Assembly (NCBI GenBank): GCA_020638035.1
Contig: JACKJI010000005.1
Span: 104,141-168,140 of the forward strand
Direction of reading: 5' to 3'
Source of the DNA: Hyphomicrobiaceae bacterium
GTDB lineage: Bacteria > Pseudomonadota > Alphaproteobacteria > Rhizobiales > Hyphomicrobiaceae
DNA: 64,000 nucleotides
Numbering within the stretch: position 1 is the stretch's first letter; each line of letters opens with the position of its first letter. Of this stretch, positions 32,963 through 41,879 are shown piece after piece. The notes below the pieces were generated by a model. That model ran no database searches. It saw only the letters and a list, made by a program, of their open reading frames with translations, and was not told where the DNA came from. A program made the translations under genes and the position numbers.

Positions 32963-35512
32963 TCAGGGCGGGCTTCCCGAGGTTTCCACTGCCATGCCCA
33001 GGAGCGCGGCATGAGCGTTGATACAACCCGCGCCGAAGCGATTGTCGCGGCCCGGCGGCCCGAGATCGTCGGCCGTTGCGGCGAGACCCGCCAACGCACG
33101 CGCACGATCCATGCGGGGTGACCGCGCGAGCATCAGGGCGATGACACCTGATACGTGTGCCGCGGCGAACGACGTGCCACTGGCGAAATCATAGGCGCCG
33201 CCGTTGGCCGCAGCCATCACATCGACTCCCGGTGCGGCGAGATCGATGTAGTCGCCGATGTTGGCGTGGTCGTAGAGCCCCTTGCGTTCGTCGATGGCCG
33301 TTACGGCGATAACATCGGGGTGGGCGGCGGGATAGGCGGGCGGAGCTTCTGGTCCGCCGTTGCCTGCGGCAGCAACGAAGACCACGCCGGCGCTGCTGTA
33401 TTTGGTGATCAGCTTGCCAACGATGTCGTCCATGCGCGGGCCGGCGAAGCTCATGTTGATGACGCGCGCACCCTTCATCAATGACCAGTTGACACCGCTG
33501 ATGACGCGGTAGGAGGTGCCTGCGCCGCCCTCGGCGGAGCCGCTGGCGGGCGTGAACGCCTGCACGGTCAGGATACGTGCATCAGGTGCAATTCCTGCAA
33601 GCTCCTGGCGTGCGGCGATGATGCTGGCAATTGCGGTGGCATGCGTATCTGGTTCGAAGGGCTGCGAGGGGAACGCATTGAAGTGGCCGGCGACGGCACC
33701 GCTGAGTTCGGGGTGGGCTTCGTCAAGACCGGTATCGATGATCGCAACCAGAATGTCGGCGCCGCGCGAAAGGGTGTTGGCGTTGGGGGCGCCGATCAGG
33801 TCGCGGGCATACTGAGGCAGTCGCGCGGCTTGGGTCTGTACCGCGGCCGGCGCGGCAGGCGTGGAAGTGGCAGAGGGGGGACGAGCATCGGCAATCGAAT
33901 GCTGCAAGGCCGCCGGGCTGCCGTTGAGTTTGTAGCGCCAGTTGGGCTGGCTGGCGTCGACACCGGGCTCCCGCGCAATCGCGCTGACGACAGTCTCGAC
34001 GGTCTGACCGCGCGGAATTCGGAAACGATAAAGGCTGCTGCCGAGCGCGGCGATCCGCATCTGCGACAGGGTTGTCAGCCCGTAGGTTTGCACCAGGCGC
34101 GCGGCGATCTGCTGTGATGCCGTTCCCGCAATCTCCACAAGCACCTCATCGGGCTCATAGGCGCTGTCCTCGGCAACAGCCCGGCGCGGCGGGCGCGGCG
34201 CTGGTGCGCCGGCGAAGCTGGTCGGCGGCACGCGGACACACCGACCGGATTGACGCGCCGTGCCGTCCGGGCATGCGGTTCCGATCTTGCGCACGCACCG
34301 GCCATTGCGCAGCCTCCACCCAGGCCGGCAGTACGGGCCGGGCGGCTCGGGATCAGGGCGCGCATCGGGCACGCACAACTTGCCGAGGCGGTGCGTGTCG
34401 GGCGGACAGATAGAACCGGGTGGCGGCAGCGTTGGATCCGGCACCGGCAGCTGTAGGCACAGGCGGCCGATGCGGACCGTGCCCGCCGCGCAGGGTGGAA
34501 GAACACAACGCCAAGTGCGGCGGCCGATGCTCTGGGCGCGATAGGGCCGGGGACAATGGCAGACACCGTGCCGCATGCGGCCACCGATGCAGCGATCGGG
34601 ATCGCTCGTGCTGCCAGGCCCGGTGCCGCCTTGACCCGATCCTCCGGATGAAGGCCCTCCTCCCGGCGGCCCGATGCTCACACACTTGCCCAACACGCGA
34701 ACGAGACCCTTGCCGCAGGGCCCGGCGACGCACGTGAAACGATTGCGCCCGATCCGGCGCGGCTTGCCGCCATTGGGGCAGACGCACGTCGTGCCCGTGG
34801 CCCGGCCGCCGATGCAGCCGACCACTGTCACACCCGTCGACGGGCTGCCGCCCGATCCGCCGGTCGCCCCGCCTGCGGATGGACTGCCGGATGGGGGGCG
34901 AACCGGAATGCAGGCCTTGCCGATGCGCTTCTTGCCCTTTGGACATGTTCCGGCAGTAGACGTCGTGCACGAATAGGTGAAGCTGTTGATGCGGCGCAGC
35001 GTGCCGCCGTTTTTGCAGCCGCAGCTGGAGCCGATGCGTACGCCATTGATGCAGACGACGCGGCGTCCGCCACTCGGGCTTGTCGTTGTGTTGCCATTGG
35101 TGGTTCCGGGCCGCCGCGGGGGCTTTTTGCCGAGCAATGTGGATGGGCGCGTGGTTTTTCCGGCCTTACCCGGATTTTTCGCTGACGGCGTCCGGTTGCT
35201 CTGTCCCGCGGCTCCCGCCCCCTGTGACGGCGTTTTCGGCGGACAAAGGCCAAGTTTTTGAAGTTGGACCGGACAGGCCGCGACGCGGATGACGGGCGGC
35301 TTTGCTGCGGCGCTGTTGGTCGGCAAGAGTGCCGCAGACATACCGGATAATCCGGCCGCCGATGCGGTCCCAGCCAGGCCGAGTGCCAACAGGAAAAAAG
35401 CGGCCAGCAGCGAGCTGAGGAACGCGGCAAATCTCCATGGGTGACCGCCGTCGCGACCACCGAGCAGCACGTTCCAGCGGGTCTGTGTCAATTGGCTGGC
35501 GAACGGGGGCAT
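32963..35512 (-). CDS. Subtilisin-like serine protease with a Cys-rich repeat N-terminus
   Basis: 849 residues. A hydrophobic segment at about 28-50 (FAAFLSSLLAAFFLLALGLAG) is a signal peptide or anchor. Residues 80-430 are Pro/Gly linkers with Cys-rich modules: three full copies start at Cys154, Cys233 and Cys308 (C-I-G-G-R, then CxCP-N-G, R-R-I-G-R, C, G-K-x-C), followed by three short C...G-R-C-V units. A propeptide-like segment (about 453-530) precedes the S8 domain, with Asp593 (IIDTGLDEAHPE), His624 (DTHATAIASI), Asn718 (AAAGNGG) and Ser781 (SGTSFAAAHVSG). The start at 35512 follows AAGG; the frame runs 176 codons further up without support. Similar Cys modules in function-known proteins: none I recognise. 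Confidence 0.88.
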   Translation of the reverse strand: MPPFASQLTQTRWNVLLGGRDGGHPWRFAAFLSSLLAAFFLLALGLAGTASAAGLSGMSAALLPTNSAAAKPPVIRVAACPVQLQKLGLCPPKTPSQGAGAAGQSNRTPSAKNPGKAGKTTRPSTLLGKKPPRRPGTTNGNTTTSPSGGRRVVCINGVRIGSSCGCKNGGTLRRINSFTYSCTTSTAGTCPKGKKRIGKACIPVRPPSGSPSAGGATGGSGGSPSTGVTVVGCIGGRATGTTCVCPNGGKPRRIGRNRFTCVAGPCGKGLVRVLGKCVSIGPPGGGPSSGGSGQGGTGPGSTSDPDRCIGGRMRHGVCHCPRPYRAQSIGRRTWRCVLPPCAAGTVRIGRLCLQLPVPDPTLPPPGSICPPDTHRLGKLCVPDARPDPEPPGPYCRPGWRLRNGRCVRKIGTACPDGTARQSGRCVRVPPTSFAGAPAPRPPRRAVAEDSAYEPDEVLVEIAGTASQQIAARLVQTYGLTTLSQMRIAALGSSLYRFRIPRGQTVETVVSAIAREPGVDASQPNWRYKLNGSPAALQHSIADARPPSATSTPAAPAAVQTQAARLPQYARDLIGAPNANTLSRGADILVAIIDTGLDEAHPELSGAVAGHFNAFPSQPFEPDTHATAIASIIAARQELAGIAPDARILTVQAFTPASGSAEGGAGTSYRVISGVNWSLMKGARVINMSFAGPRMDDIVGKLITKYSSAGVVFVAAAGNGGPEAPPAYPAAHPDVIAVTAIDERKGLYDHANIGDYIDLAAPGVDVMAAANGGAYDFASGTSFAAAHVSGVIALMLARSPRMDRARALAGLAATADDLGPPGRDNRFGAGCINAHAALLGMAVETSGSPP

Positions 35513-35987
35513 TTGCGACCGACCTTGATGGAAACACGCATTTTGCGATTCAGTCTTGCCCGCAAGGCACCGCCCACCCCGATCGTCCCGGCGGAGTTCC
35601 GTCAATTTGGCCGCAGTGTAGCTCTGCAACCGCGGTGGGACCAGTCCGGACGAGCGGCCCAATTCGAGTGGCACAGAGGCTGGAGCATTCGCCGCTGAAG
35701 GGTGACCCCGCTCGCCGAAGAATACGCGTTCAAAAAAGGAATTGCGGGCGCCCATCCTGTTCGTTCTGAACGACAAGCGCGAAAAGTCCGGGAATGGTGC
35801 GCGATAGGCCGCCATGATGCCTCGACTTATCCTCATACGCGCGCTCGGCCCCCACGGAGAGGGCGCAGCATCGACGAGCACATGGCTTTGTCGCCGCACA
35901 CTGAGAACGGGTTCAATTGGCTCCCTGTGAGAAAGGCGGTCTTCCGTGACGGGAATGGGGCGGATGGCAAGGTCCGCCAACGGCGCG
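35513..35987. other. Upstream region of the subtilase gene
   Basis: An open frame continues through most of this stretch but has mixed, unlikely composition and no similarity, so I treat it as untranslated. No terminator or repeat was seen. Confidence 0.4.
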
Positions 35988-36806
35988 TCAGTGCCCGTTG
36001 AGTAGCCGGACCGCGAACGGCAGCAACAAATAGGCGGCATAAAGGAGCACGACCGAGAGGACCAGCCGCAAGAGCCACTCCGGCAGCAGACCCGTGAGCC
36101 GCGATCCGAGTGCGATGCCGGGGATCGAGCCGCACAGCAGGGCGGTCAGGATGACCCAGTCGACGTTGCCTAGCCCGAGATGACCGATACCGGATACGAA
36201 CGCGAGCGGTATGGCGTGCACGATGTCGGTGCCGACGATGCGGCGCGCAACCAGCGCTGGATAGAGGGCGGACAGCACAGCAACGCCAATCGCGCCGGCC
36301 CCAACCGACGTCAATGTCACCAACACGCCGAGCAACAAGCCAAATCCGAGCGTGGCGGTGGTGCGCACGGGCACGGCTTCTGCGCTCGCACCGAGGCGGC
36401 GGTTTCGTAGCACCCATGGGCACAGTGGGATGATGATCGCGCTCGCAACCAGCAGAGCCGCGAGCAGGCCGCGGATGATGTCGGCAAGGCGCGTCGTATC
36501 GGGCGCGGCAATGTAAAGCCAGGCTAGGGTCGCCATCGACGCGCTGAGGCTTCCTGCCGCCAGCCAACACAGGATCGGCCAGTTGACGTTGCCCATCTTG
36601 TGATGGCGAACGGCGGCCGTGGCCTTGGTAATGGACGCAAACAGAAGATCGGTGCCGACGGCGACGGCGGGGCTGACGCCGAAACCCGAGATCAGCATCG
36701 GCGTGAGCAAGGCTCCCGCACCGACCCCCGTGAGTCCGACGAGAAAACCGACGGCGCCGCCTCCGGCCGCCATCTGCAGAAGTGTCTCGAACGGCAGTGA
36801 TGGCAT
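35988..36806 (-). CDS. TauE/SafE-family sulfite/organosulfonate exporter-like permease
   Basis: 272 residues with about eight membrane helices in two homologous halves. Family blocks: GFLVGLTGVGAGALLTPMLI and GTDLLFASITKATAAVRHHKMGNVNW in the first half, echoed by LVTLTSVGAGAIGVAVL and GTDIVHAIPLAFVSGIGHLGLGNVDW in the second. Members move sulfite, sulfoacetate, taurine-derived or other anions; the substrate is unknown here. The start at 36806 (MPSLPFETLLQM) is preferred to 36908, whose extra 34 residues are polar and unconserved. Confidence 0.88.
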   Translation of the reverse strand: MPSLPFETLLQMAAGGGAVGFLVGLTGVGAGALLTPMLISGFGVSPAVAVGTDLLFASITKATAAVRHHKMGNVNWPILCWLAAGSLSASMATLAWLYIAAPDTTRLADIIRGLLAALLVASAIIIPLCPWVLRNRRLGASAEAVPVRTTATLGFGLLLGVLVTLTSVGAGAIGVAVLSALYPALVARRIVGTDIVHAIPLAFVSGIGHLGLGNVDWVILTALLCGSIPGIALGSRLTGLLPEWLLRLVLSVVLLYAAYLLLPFAVRLLNGH

Positions 36807-37252
36807 GGCGGCACCCGTAGCCTCGAAGGAAGGGTCATTGCAGAAGGTGCTCGCACACAGCTTCAGGCGGCCTATGCGCACAGGGCCGCTCGCACGCAGG
36901 CAGCACACCAGTCTCTAGAAAAAAATACTCAAGTGTCAATAATAAAACGCGATCATTGGAATAAATTACTAAACAGTTGCGATGCTTGAAATGTTGTATC
37001 TTGCATCCCAATGCGTCGGTTCACGTCCGATTGCCCGCGGTTTATTGCCGATCCTTGGAGTCGGGATATTGGACTTGATGAATTCTCCCGGGTCTGGCAT
37101 CGAGGTTGGCGTTCACGCCATCGTCCCGAGGCACGTGCGCACCAACCGCAGTCTTTTTGGGCTTCACTCGCATTAGGCCATCACGCGCCGATGCGCGCAG
37201 CCCGATGGCGGTTCGTTTCCCTGCTTCGGGAAGTCATGTCCAGGAGAGCCAG
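36807..37252. other. Intergenic stretch with an AT-rich island
   Basis: It lies between the divergent permease and ApbC genes. Bases 36914-36985 are clearly AT-rich compared with everything around, with runs of A and AATAATAAAA. This fits a promoter zone for both genes. I cannot assign boxes with confidence. Confidence 0.4.
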
Positions 37253-38752
37253 ATGTCCGTTTCGAAGGCGCAGGTCCTCGAAGCCTTGCGGCGGGTCAAA
37301 GGGCCCGATCTTCAGAGCAATATCGTCGAGCTGGGGCTCGTCTCGGAGGTCCTGATCAAGGATGGCCGCGTCTATTTCTCGATCACGGTGCCATCGGAGA
37401 AGGCGGCTGAGCTGGAGCCGCTGCGCCAGGCCGCACAGAAGGTCGTCGAGGAAATCGACGGCGTCAGCGGCGCGACCGCAGTTCTGACGGCTGAAGCGCC
37501 GCGCGGCACGGCATCTGCCGGCAAGGCGAACGGCGGCCCGAGCGAGCATGCACGTGTGAGCGAAGCGCGCGCACGCGGGGCCACGGGTGACGGCGGCGCA
37601 GTTCGTTCACGCGCGGCGGCCGGAGTGCCGGGCGTGAAGCACCTCGTCGCAGTGGCGTCCGGCAAGGGCGGCGTCGGCAAGTCGACGACGGCGGTCAATC
37701 TGGCTCTTGGGTTCATTGCCAACGGATTGAAGGCCGGTGTCCTCGACGCCGACATCTATGGTCCCTCGCAGCCGCGCCTGCTCGGTCTATCGGGGCAGCC
37801 GTCGCCGATGCCCAATTCCAACATGCTTCGGCCGATGGAGGCCTATGGCTTGAAGGCCATGTCGATGGGCTTCCTGGTCGACGAGGGCACGCCGGTGGTG
37901 TGGCGCGGTCCGATGCTCGTTTCGGCGCTCAACCAGATGCTGCGCGATGTCGCCTGGAACATTGACGGCGATCTCGATGTGCTGGTGATCGATATGCCGC
38001 CCGGCACCGGCGACGTGCAGCTCTCGATGGCGCAGCAGGTGCCGCTCTCAGGCGCCGTGATCGTTTCCACCCCGCAGGACCTGGCGCTGATCGACGCGAG
38101 GAAGGGCCTCAACATGTTCCGCAAGGTCGATGTGCCCGTCCTCGGCATCATCGAGAACATGAGCTATTTCATCTGTACGAAGTGCGGCGAGCGTCACGAG
38201 ATCTTCGGACACGGCGGCGCCAAGAACGAGGCGGACAAGCTTGGCCTGCCGTTCCTCGGCGGCATTCCGCTCGACATCAACATTCGTACCCGCTCGGATG
38301 CCGGACAGCCGATCACCGCGACGGAGCCGGGCTCTGTCCACGCGCAGACATTCCGCGAGCTGGCGGCGCGCGTGTGGGGAGAGGTTGAGGCATCGAAGGG
38401 TACGGCGGCGGCGCCGAAGCTGGAGGTGTCGCCCGACAAGGCGCACTTGAAGGTGGGCTTCGCGGATGGCCGCGACTACGATCTTTCGGCCGAGATGCTG
38501 CGCGTGATGAGTCCGTCGGCGGAAGTGCAGGGCCATTCGCCCGACCAGCGCGTCACGGTCGGGGGAAAACGCAACGTCAAGATTTCGGCGATCGAGCCCG
38601 TCGGCAATTACGCAGCGAAGATTATCTTCGACGATGGGCATTCGACCGGCCTTTTTGCGTGGACCTATCTCGACGCGCTGGGCCGCGAGAAGAACGAACG
38701 CTGGGCCGCTTACGAGGCAGAACTCGCTAAGAAGGGCTTGAATCGGGGTTAG
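37253..38752 (+). CDS. Mrp/ApbC iron-sulfur carrier ATPase fused to a DUF971 domain
   Basis: 499 residues in three parts. An N-terminal MIP18/DUF59 domain (about 1-85, VLEALRRVKGPDLQSNIVELG). An Mrp/NBP35 P-loop ATPase (about 125-375): deviant Walker A ASGKGGVGKSTTAVNLA, DADIYGPSQPRLLGL, VIDMPPGTGDVQL, and the Fe-S CxxC in YFICTKCGERHEIFG. Then a C-terminal domain from about 395 (DKAHLKVGFADGRDYDLSAE, RNVKISAIEPVGNYAAKI) that matches DUF971. It is a scaffold that delivers Fe-S clusters. Usual ApbC ends near 370 residues. The start at 37253 has AGGAGAG about 8 nt upstream. The next gene begins 4 nt after the stop. Confidence 0.93.
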   Translation: MSVSKAQVLEALRRVKGPDLQSNIVELGLVSEVLIKDGRVYFSITVPSEKAAELEPLRQAAQKVVEEIDGVSGATAVLTAEAPRGTASAGKANGGPSEHARVSEARARGATGDGGAVRSRAAAGVPGVKHLVAVASGKGGVGKSTTAVNLALGFIANGLKAGVLDADIYGPSQPRLLGLSGQPSPMPNSNMLRPMEAYGLKAMSMGFLVDEGTPVVWRGPMLVSALNQMLRDVAWNIDGDLDVLVIDMPPGTGDVQLSMAQQVPLSGAVIVSTPQDLALIDARKGLNMFRKVDVPVLGIIENMSYFICTKCGERHEIFGHGGAKNEADKLGLPFLGGIPLDINIRTRSDAGQPITATEPGSVHAQTFRELAARVWGEVEASKGTAAAPKLEVSPDKAHLKVGFADGRDYDLSAEMLRVMSPSAEVQGHSPDQRVTVGGKRNVKISAIEPVGNYAAKIIFDDGHSTGLFAWTYLDALGREKNERWAAYEAELAKKGLNRG

Positions 38753-38756
38753 AGAA

Positions 38757-39377
38757 ATGGGCGAGCGACATCGGATTACGACGCTCCAAGAGCTCGAAAT
38801 GATCTATGGTGCGCCACGCCCACAATCGTTGCTGAAGGAGGTCGGGCAGCTCACGCCTGAATATCGGGTGTGGATCGAAGCGTCGCCGTTCGTGATCATG
38901 GCGAGCGCTGGCGAAGGTGGTTTGGATTGTACACCGCGCGGAGACGCAGGTGCGGTTGTTCATGTCCTCGACGATAAGACCTTGCTCCTGCCTGACCGGC
39001 CCGGCAACAACCGGATCGACACGCTGCGCAATCTCATCCAGGACCCGCGCGTCGGTCTCTTGTTCCTGAGTCCGGGCCGCGATGAAGCGATCCGGGTCAA
39101 CGGGCGCGCAGTCATTTCGGTGGATCCGGCCCACCTTCAGCAAGGCCAGATGGCCGGCAAGTTGCCGCGCACGGCACTCCTCATCTCCATCGATAGCGTC
39201 TATTTCCAGTGCGCGCGCGCGATTAGGCGGTCGCAGCTTTGGGCGCCGCGTTCGAGCAAGGAGCTGGCCGCGCTTCCGAGCATCGGCGACATGTTGCAGT
39301 CCGTTTCGCAGGGTGCAGTGGATGGCGCGAACTACGACGCGGAGCTGGAGCAGCGGATCAATACCAGCCTTTACTGA
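38757..39377 (+). CDS. Pyridoxamine 5'-phosphate oxidase-like flavoprotein
   Basis: A 206-residue split-barrel FMN-binding protein of the PPOX-class, DR_2398-like subgroup. Motifs: PFVIMASAGEGGLDCTPRGD, LLLPDRPGNNRIDTLRNLIQDPRVGLLFL and RVNGRAVIS. These resemble the FMN phosphate- and isoalloxazine-binding strands of the family. The substrate is unknown; it is not a vitamin B6 PdxH. Its start is 4 nt after the ApbC stop, so the two are co-transcribed, which may hint at redox or Fe-S upkeep. Confidence 0.88.
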   Translation: MGERHRITTLQELEMIYGAPRPQSLLKEVGQLTPEYRVWIEASPFVIMASAGEGGLDCTPRGDAGAVVHVLDDKTLLLPDRPGNNRIDTLRNLIQDPRVGLLFLSPGRDEAIRVNGRAVISVDPAHLQQGQMAGKLPRTALLISIDSVYFQCARAIRRSQLWAPRSSKELAALPSIGDMLQSVSQGAVDGANYDAELEQRINTSLY

Positions 39378-39626
39378 GCTATCCGTAACCCAGTGGGCCA
39401 CGGCAGCCTCGGTGGAGATGTGATCAAGGCCGTCTGAAAAGGACAGGGCGCATCAGCCAGCGCGCGGCCCTGAGTGTCGACTTGCATGTCATCGGACGTG
39501 GACGTCGCCGCGACGCCGCGGCAACGCGACGTTTGGATTAAGCGATTTATGATTCAAAGCAGTTGTCTGTACGTAATTTCCGCGTACTCAATGGCCTGTC
39601 GCGACAATCCGAACACGCAGGCTGCC

Positions 39627-40610
39627 ATGACGAAGAAAAAGACATCACCCCCGGAAAAGACAACAAAGACGGCTGCAACGGCGCCGCCCGCGACGACTGC
39701 TGGACCCGACGCCGAAGGTCGTGACTGGATCGATGCGGAGTTGGAGGATGCTTTCGACGAGGAGCTGGAGCTGGAGATCGACGATCACCGCGCCCCCTTC
39801 GATATCAAAGAACTCGTCGCCAAGCGCAAGAAGTCCGAGATTGATCGCAAGACCTATTTCCGCGAGCTGTTCCGGCTGCAGACAGAGCTGATCAAGCTGC
39901 AGGATTGGGTGCAGCACACCGGCTATCGCCTCGTCGTCGTGTTCGAGGGGCGTGATGCGGCTGGCAAGGGCGGTGTCATCAAGCGCATCACGCAGCGGCT
40001 CAATCCGCGCGTGTGCCGTGTCGTGGCCCTGCCGGCGCCCACCGACCGCGAGAAGAGGCAGTGGTACTTCCAGCGCTACGTGCCGCATCTGCCGGCATCC
40101 GGCGAGATCGTGCTGCTGGACCGCTCCTGGTACAACCGCGCCGGTGTCGAGCGCGTGATGGGCTTCGCCAGCCCTGATCAGGTGGAGGAATTCTTCCACG
40201 ACGTGCCCGAGTTCGAGCGCATGCTGGCGCGCTCGGGCACCAAGCTCATCAAGTACTGGTTCTCGATCACCGACGAGGAGCAGCAGCTGCGATTCATGAT
40301 GCGCATCCACGATCCCATGAAGCAGTGGAAGCTGTCGCCGATGGACCTGCAGAGCCGCGTGCGCTGGGAGCAGTACACCAAGGCGAAAGAGGAGATGCTG
40401 GAGCGGACGAATATCCCCGAGGCACCCTGGTACATCGTCGAAGGCAACGACAAGAAGCGGGCGCGGCTCAACTGCATCAACCATCTGCTGAGCCAGGTGC
40501 CCTACAGCGATGTCCCGCACGAGTCCGTCGACCTGCCAGATCGTGTGTTCAATCCCAATTACGAGCGCAAGGTGCTGCCGCCGAACCTTTACGTGAAGAA
40601 GGTGTTCTGA
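39627..40610 (+). CDS. ppk2: Polyphosphate kinase 2 (class I PPK2), second copy
   Basis: A 327-residue class I PPK2. An Ala/Thr/Glu-rich tail (1-50) and the acidic ELEDAFDEELELEIDD segment precede the core. Walker A is FEGRDAAGKGGVIKRI, then RQWYFQRYVPHLPASGEI and LLDRSWYNRAGVERVMGF. The end YVKKVF lies beyond the usual WNPNYE-like (FNPNYERKVLPP) motif. ATG 39627 is chosen for length; 39591 is possible. It differs well from the copy at 961 (GRDSAGKGGC and a shorter C-terminus), so the two may prefer different nucleotides. It is convergent with rfbD with only 6 bp between stops. Confidence 0.93.
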   Translation: MTKKKTSPPEKTTKTAATAPPATTAGPDAEGRDWIDAELEDAFDEELELEIDDHRAPFDIKELVAKRKKSEIDRKTYFRELFRLQTELIKLQDWVQHTGYRLVVVFEGRDAAGKGGVIKRITQRLNPRVCRVVALPAPTDREKRQWYFQRYVPHLPASGEIVLLDRSWYNRAGVERVMGFASPDQVEEFFHDVPEFERMLARSGTKLIKYWFSITDEEQQLRFMMRIHDPMKQWKLSPMDLQSRVRWEQYTKAKEEMLERTNIPEAPWYIVEGNDKKRARLNCINHLLSQVPYSDVPHESVDLPDRVFNPNYERKVLPPNLYVKKVF

Positions 40611-40616
40611 ACCTGG

Positions 40617-41513
40617 TCACGCACTGGGCACAAGGCTCCGCGCGGCTTCCGCGACGGCCTCGCGCCAGTCGCGTAGCTCGAGGCCGTGCATCTTGAGGAG
40701 GCGGCCCGTGTCGAGCGCGGCATTGAGCGGTCGCGGCGCGCGTGTCGGCATGTCCGCCGAGGTGATGGCAATGATCTGTCGCGCAGGCTCGTGAAGTTCG
40801 GCGGCATGGCAGGCTGCCTCGGTCAGCGCGTACCAGGACGCAGGCGGGCCGGAATTGGCGATATGGTAGGTGCCCCACAGCGACGACGATGCGTCCGTGC
40901 GGGCTGCGTACGCCTTGGCGGCGATTTCCAGGACAGCCGCGGCAAGGTCCGGAGCATAGGTCGGGCTGCCGTGCTGGTCGGCGATGATGCGCAGGATTTC
41001 TCCGGCGCGTGCACGGGCAAGGACATTCGGTAGGAACGTGCCCGGCGTGGTGCTGTAGATCCAGCTCGTTCGCAGGATGACGTGGCGCGTATTGGCCACG
41101 CGCACGTCCACTTCGCCTGCCAGCTTCGAGCGACCATAGACGCTCAGCGGTGCCACCGCATCGTCCTCGACGTAGGGCGTCGGCTTGGTTCCGTCGAACA
41201 CGTTGACGGTCGACATGTGCACGATCGGCACGCCACGTTCAGCGGCCACCCGCGCGAGAAGCCGCGCTCCGTCCCGGTTCAATGCAAACGCACGCTGCTC
41301 GTTGTCCTCGGCGTCGTCGACGGCCGTAAAGCCAGCGGTGTTGATGACGACGTCCGGCCGGTCCTCCGACAGCGCACGCTCGATGCCGCGCACCTCGCAA
41401 AGGTCGAGTGCGGGTCGGCCGAGAGCAAGGGCGGAGATGTCGGAACGGAGGGCGGCAGCATCGACGAACGAGCGGGCGAGTTGTCCCTGCCAACCGGCGA
41501 TCAGAAGGCGCAT
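40617..41513 (-). CDS. rfbD: dTDP-4-dehydrorhamnose reductase
   Basis: A 298-residue extended SDR enzyme that completes dTDP-L-rhamnose synthesis. The N-terminal Rossmann motif is LLIAGWQGQLARSF (GxxGQLG-like), then DVVINTAGFTAVDDAEDNEQRAFALNRDG, catalytic YGRSKLAGE (Tyr/Lys), VFDGTKPTPYVEDD, and LRTSWIYSTTPGTFLPNVLARA. All are RmlD signatures. The other rml genes are not in the window. Start at ATG 41513. Confidence 0.92.
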   Translation of the reverse strand: MRLLIAGWQGQLARSFVDAAALRSDISALALGRPALDLCEVRGIERALSEDRPDVVINTAGFTAVDDAEDNEQRAFALNRDGARLLARVAAERGVPIVHMSTVNVFDGTKPTPYVEDDAVAPLSVYGRSKLAGEVDVRVANTRHVILRTSWIYSTTPGTFLPNVLARARAGEILRIIADQHGSPTYAPDLAAAVLEIAAKAYAARTDASSSLWGTYHIANSGPPASWYALTEAACHAAELHEPARQIIAITSADMPTRAPRPLNAALDTGRLLKMHGLELRDWREAVAEAARSLVPSA

Positions 41514-41879
41514 CTTGCGGTTCCATCAATGCTGCAGCGTATTGGTCACGAGGCGAAGTATCGACGACTCGCCAGAAAGGCCCAAGCGGCAACTGCGCGC
41601 GATGCCGTTGGCTCGGTCATGCCCAATTGCAGTGTCTGGCGGTTCAGCGCGAAGGACATGCTCCAAAGAATGCAATAGCGCCGCAGTGCGACGCGCAAGC
41701 ACAACCCAGTTCTTGTTCCGCACGAAACAGCCGAAACGTAGGGCGAAGCGCAGGATCGTCGTGTCACAGCGGGCATGGTGCTCGCGGCACGCCGATTGAC
41801 GACCGATGCCGGCCGAACGAGGGCCGAGACGGCGATCGACGGCGGTTGAATCTACGCTCATTCTTTCTGGAGACATGAC
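41514..41879. other. Intergenic stretch with no recognised gene
   Basis: It lies between the divergent rfbD and secreted-protein genes. Several short frames cover it on both strands without ribosome-binding sites or protein-like composition. I see no RNA fold or repeat. Confidence 0.4.

Noticed and set aside
35513..36040. 176-codon N-terminal extension of the subtilase
   Set aside because: The extension would place the signal peptide in mid-protein and has Arg/Pro-rich, unconserved text. The start at 35512 gives a normal secretory N-terminus.
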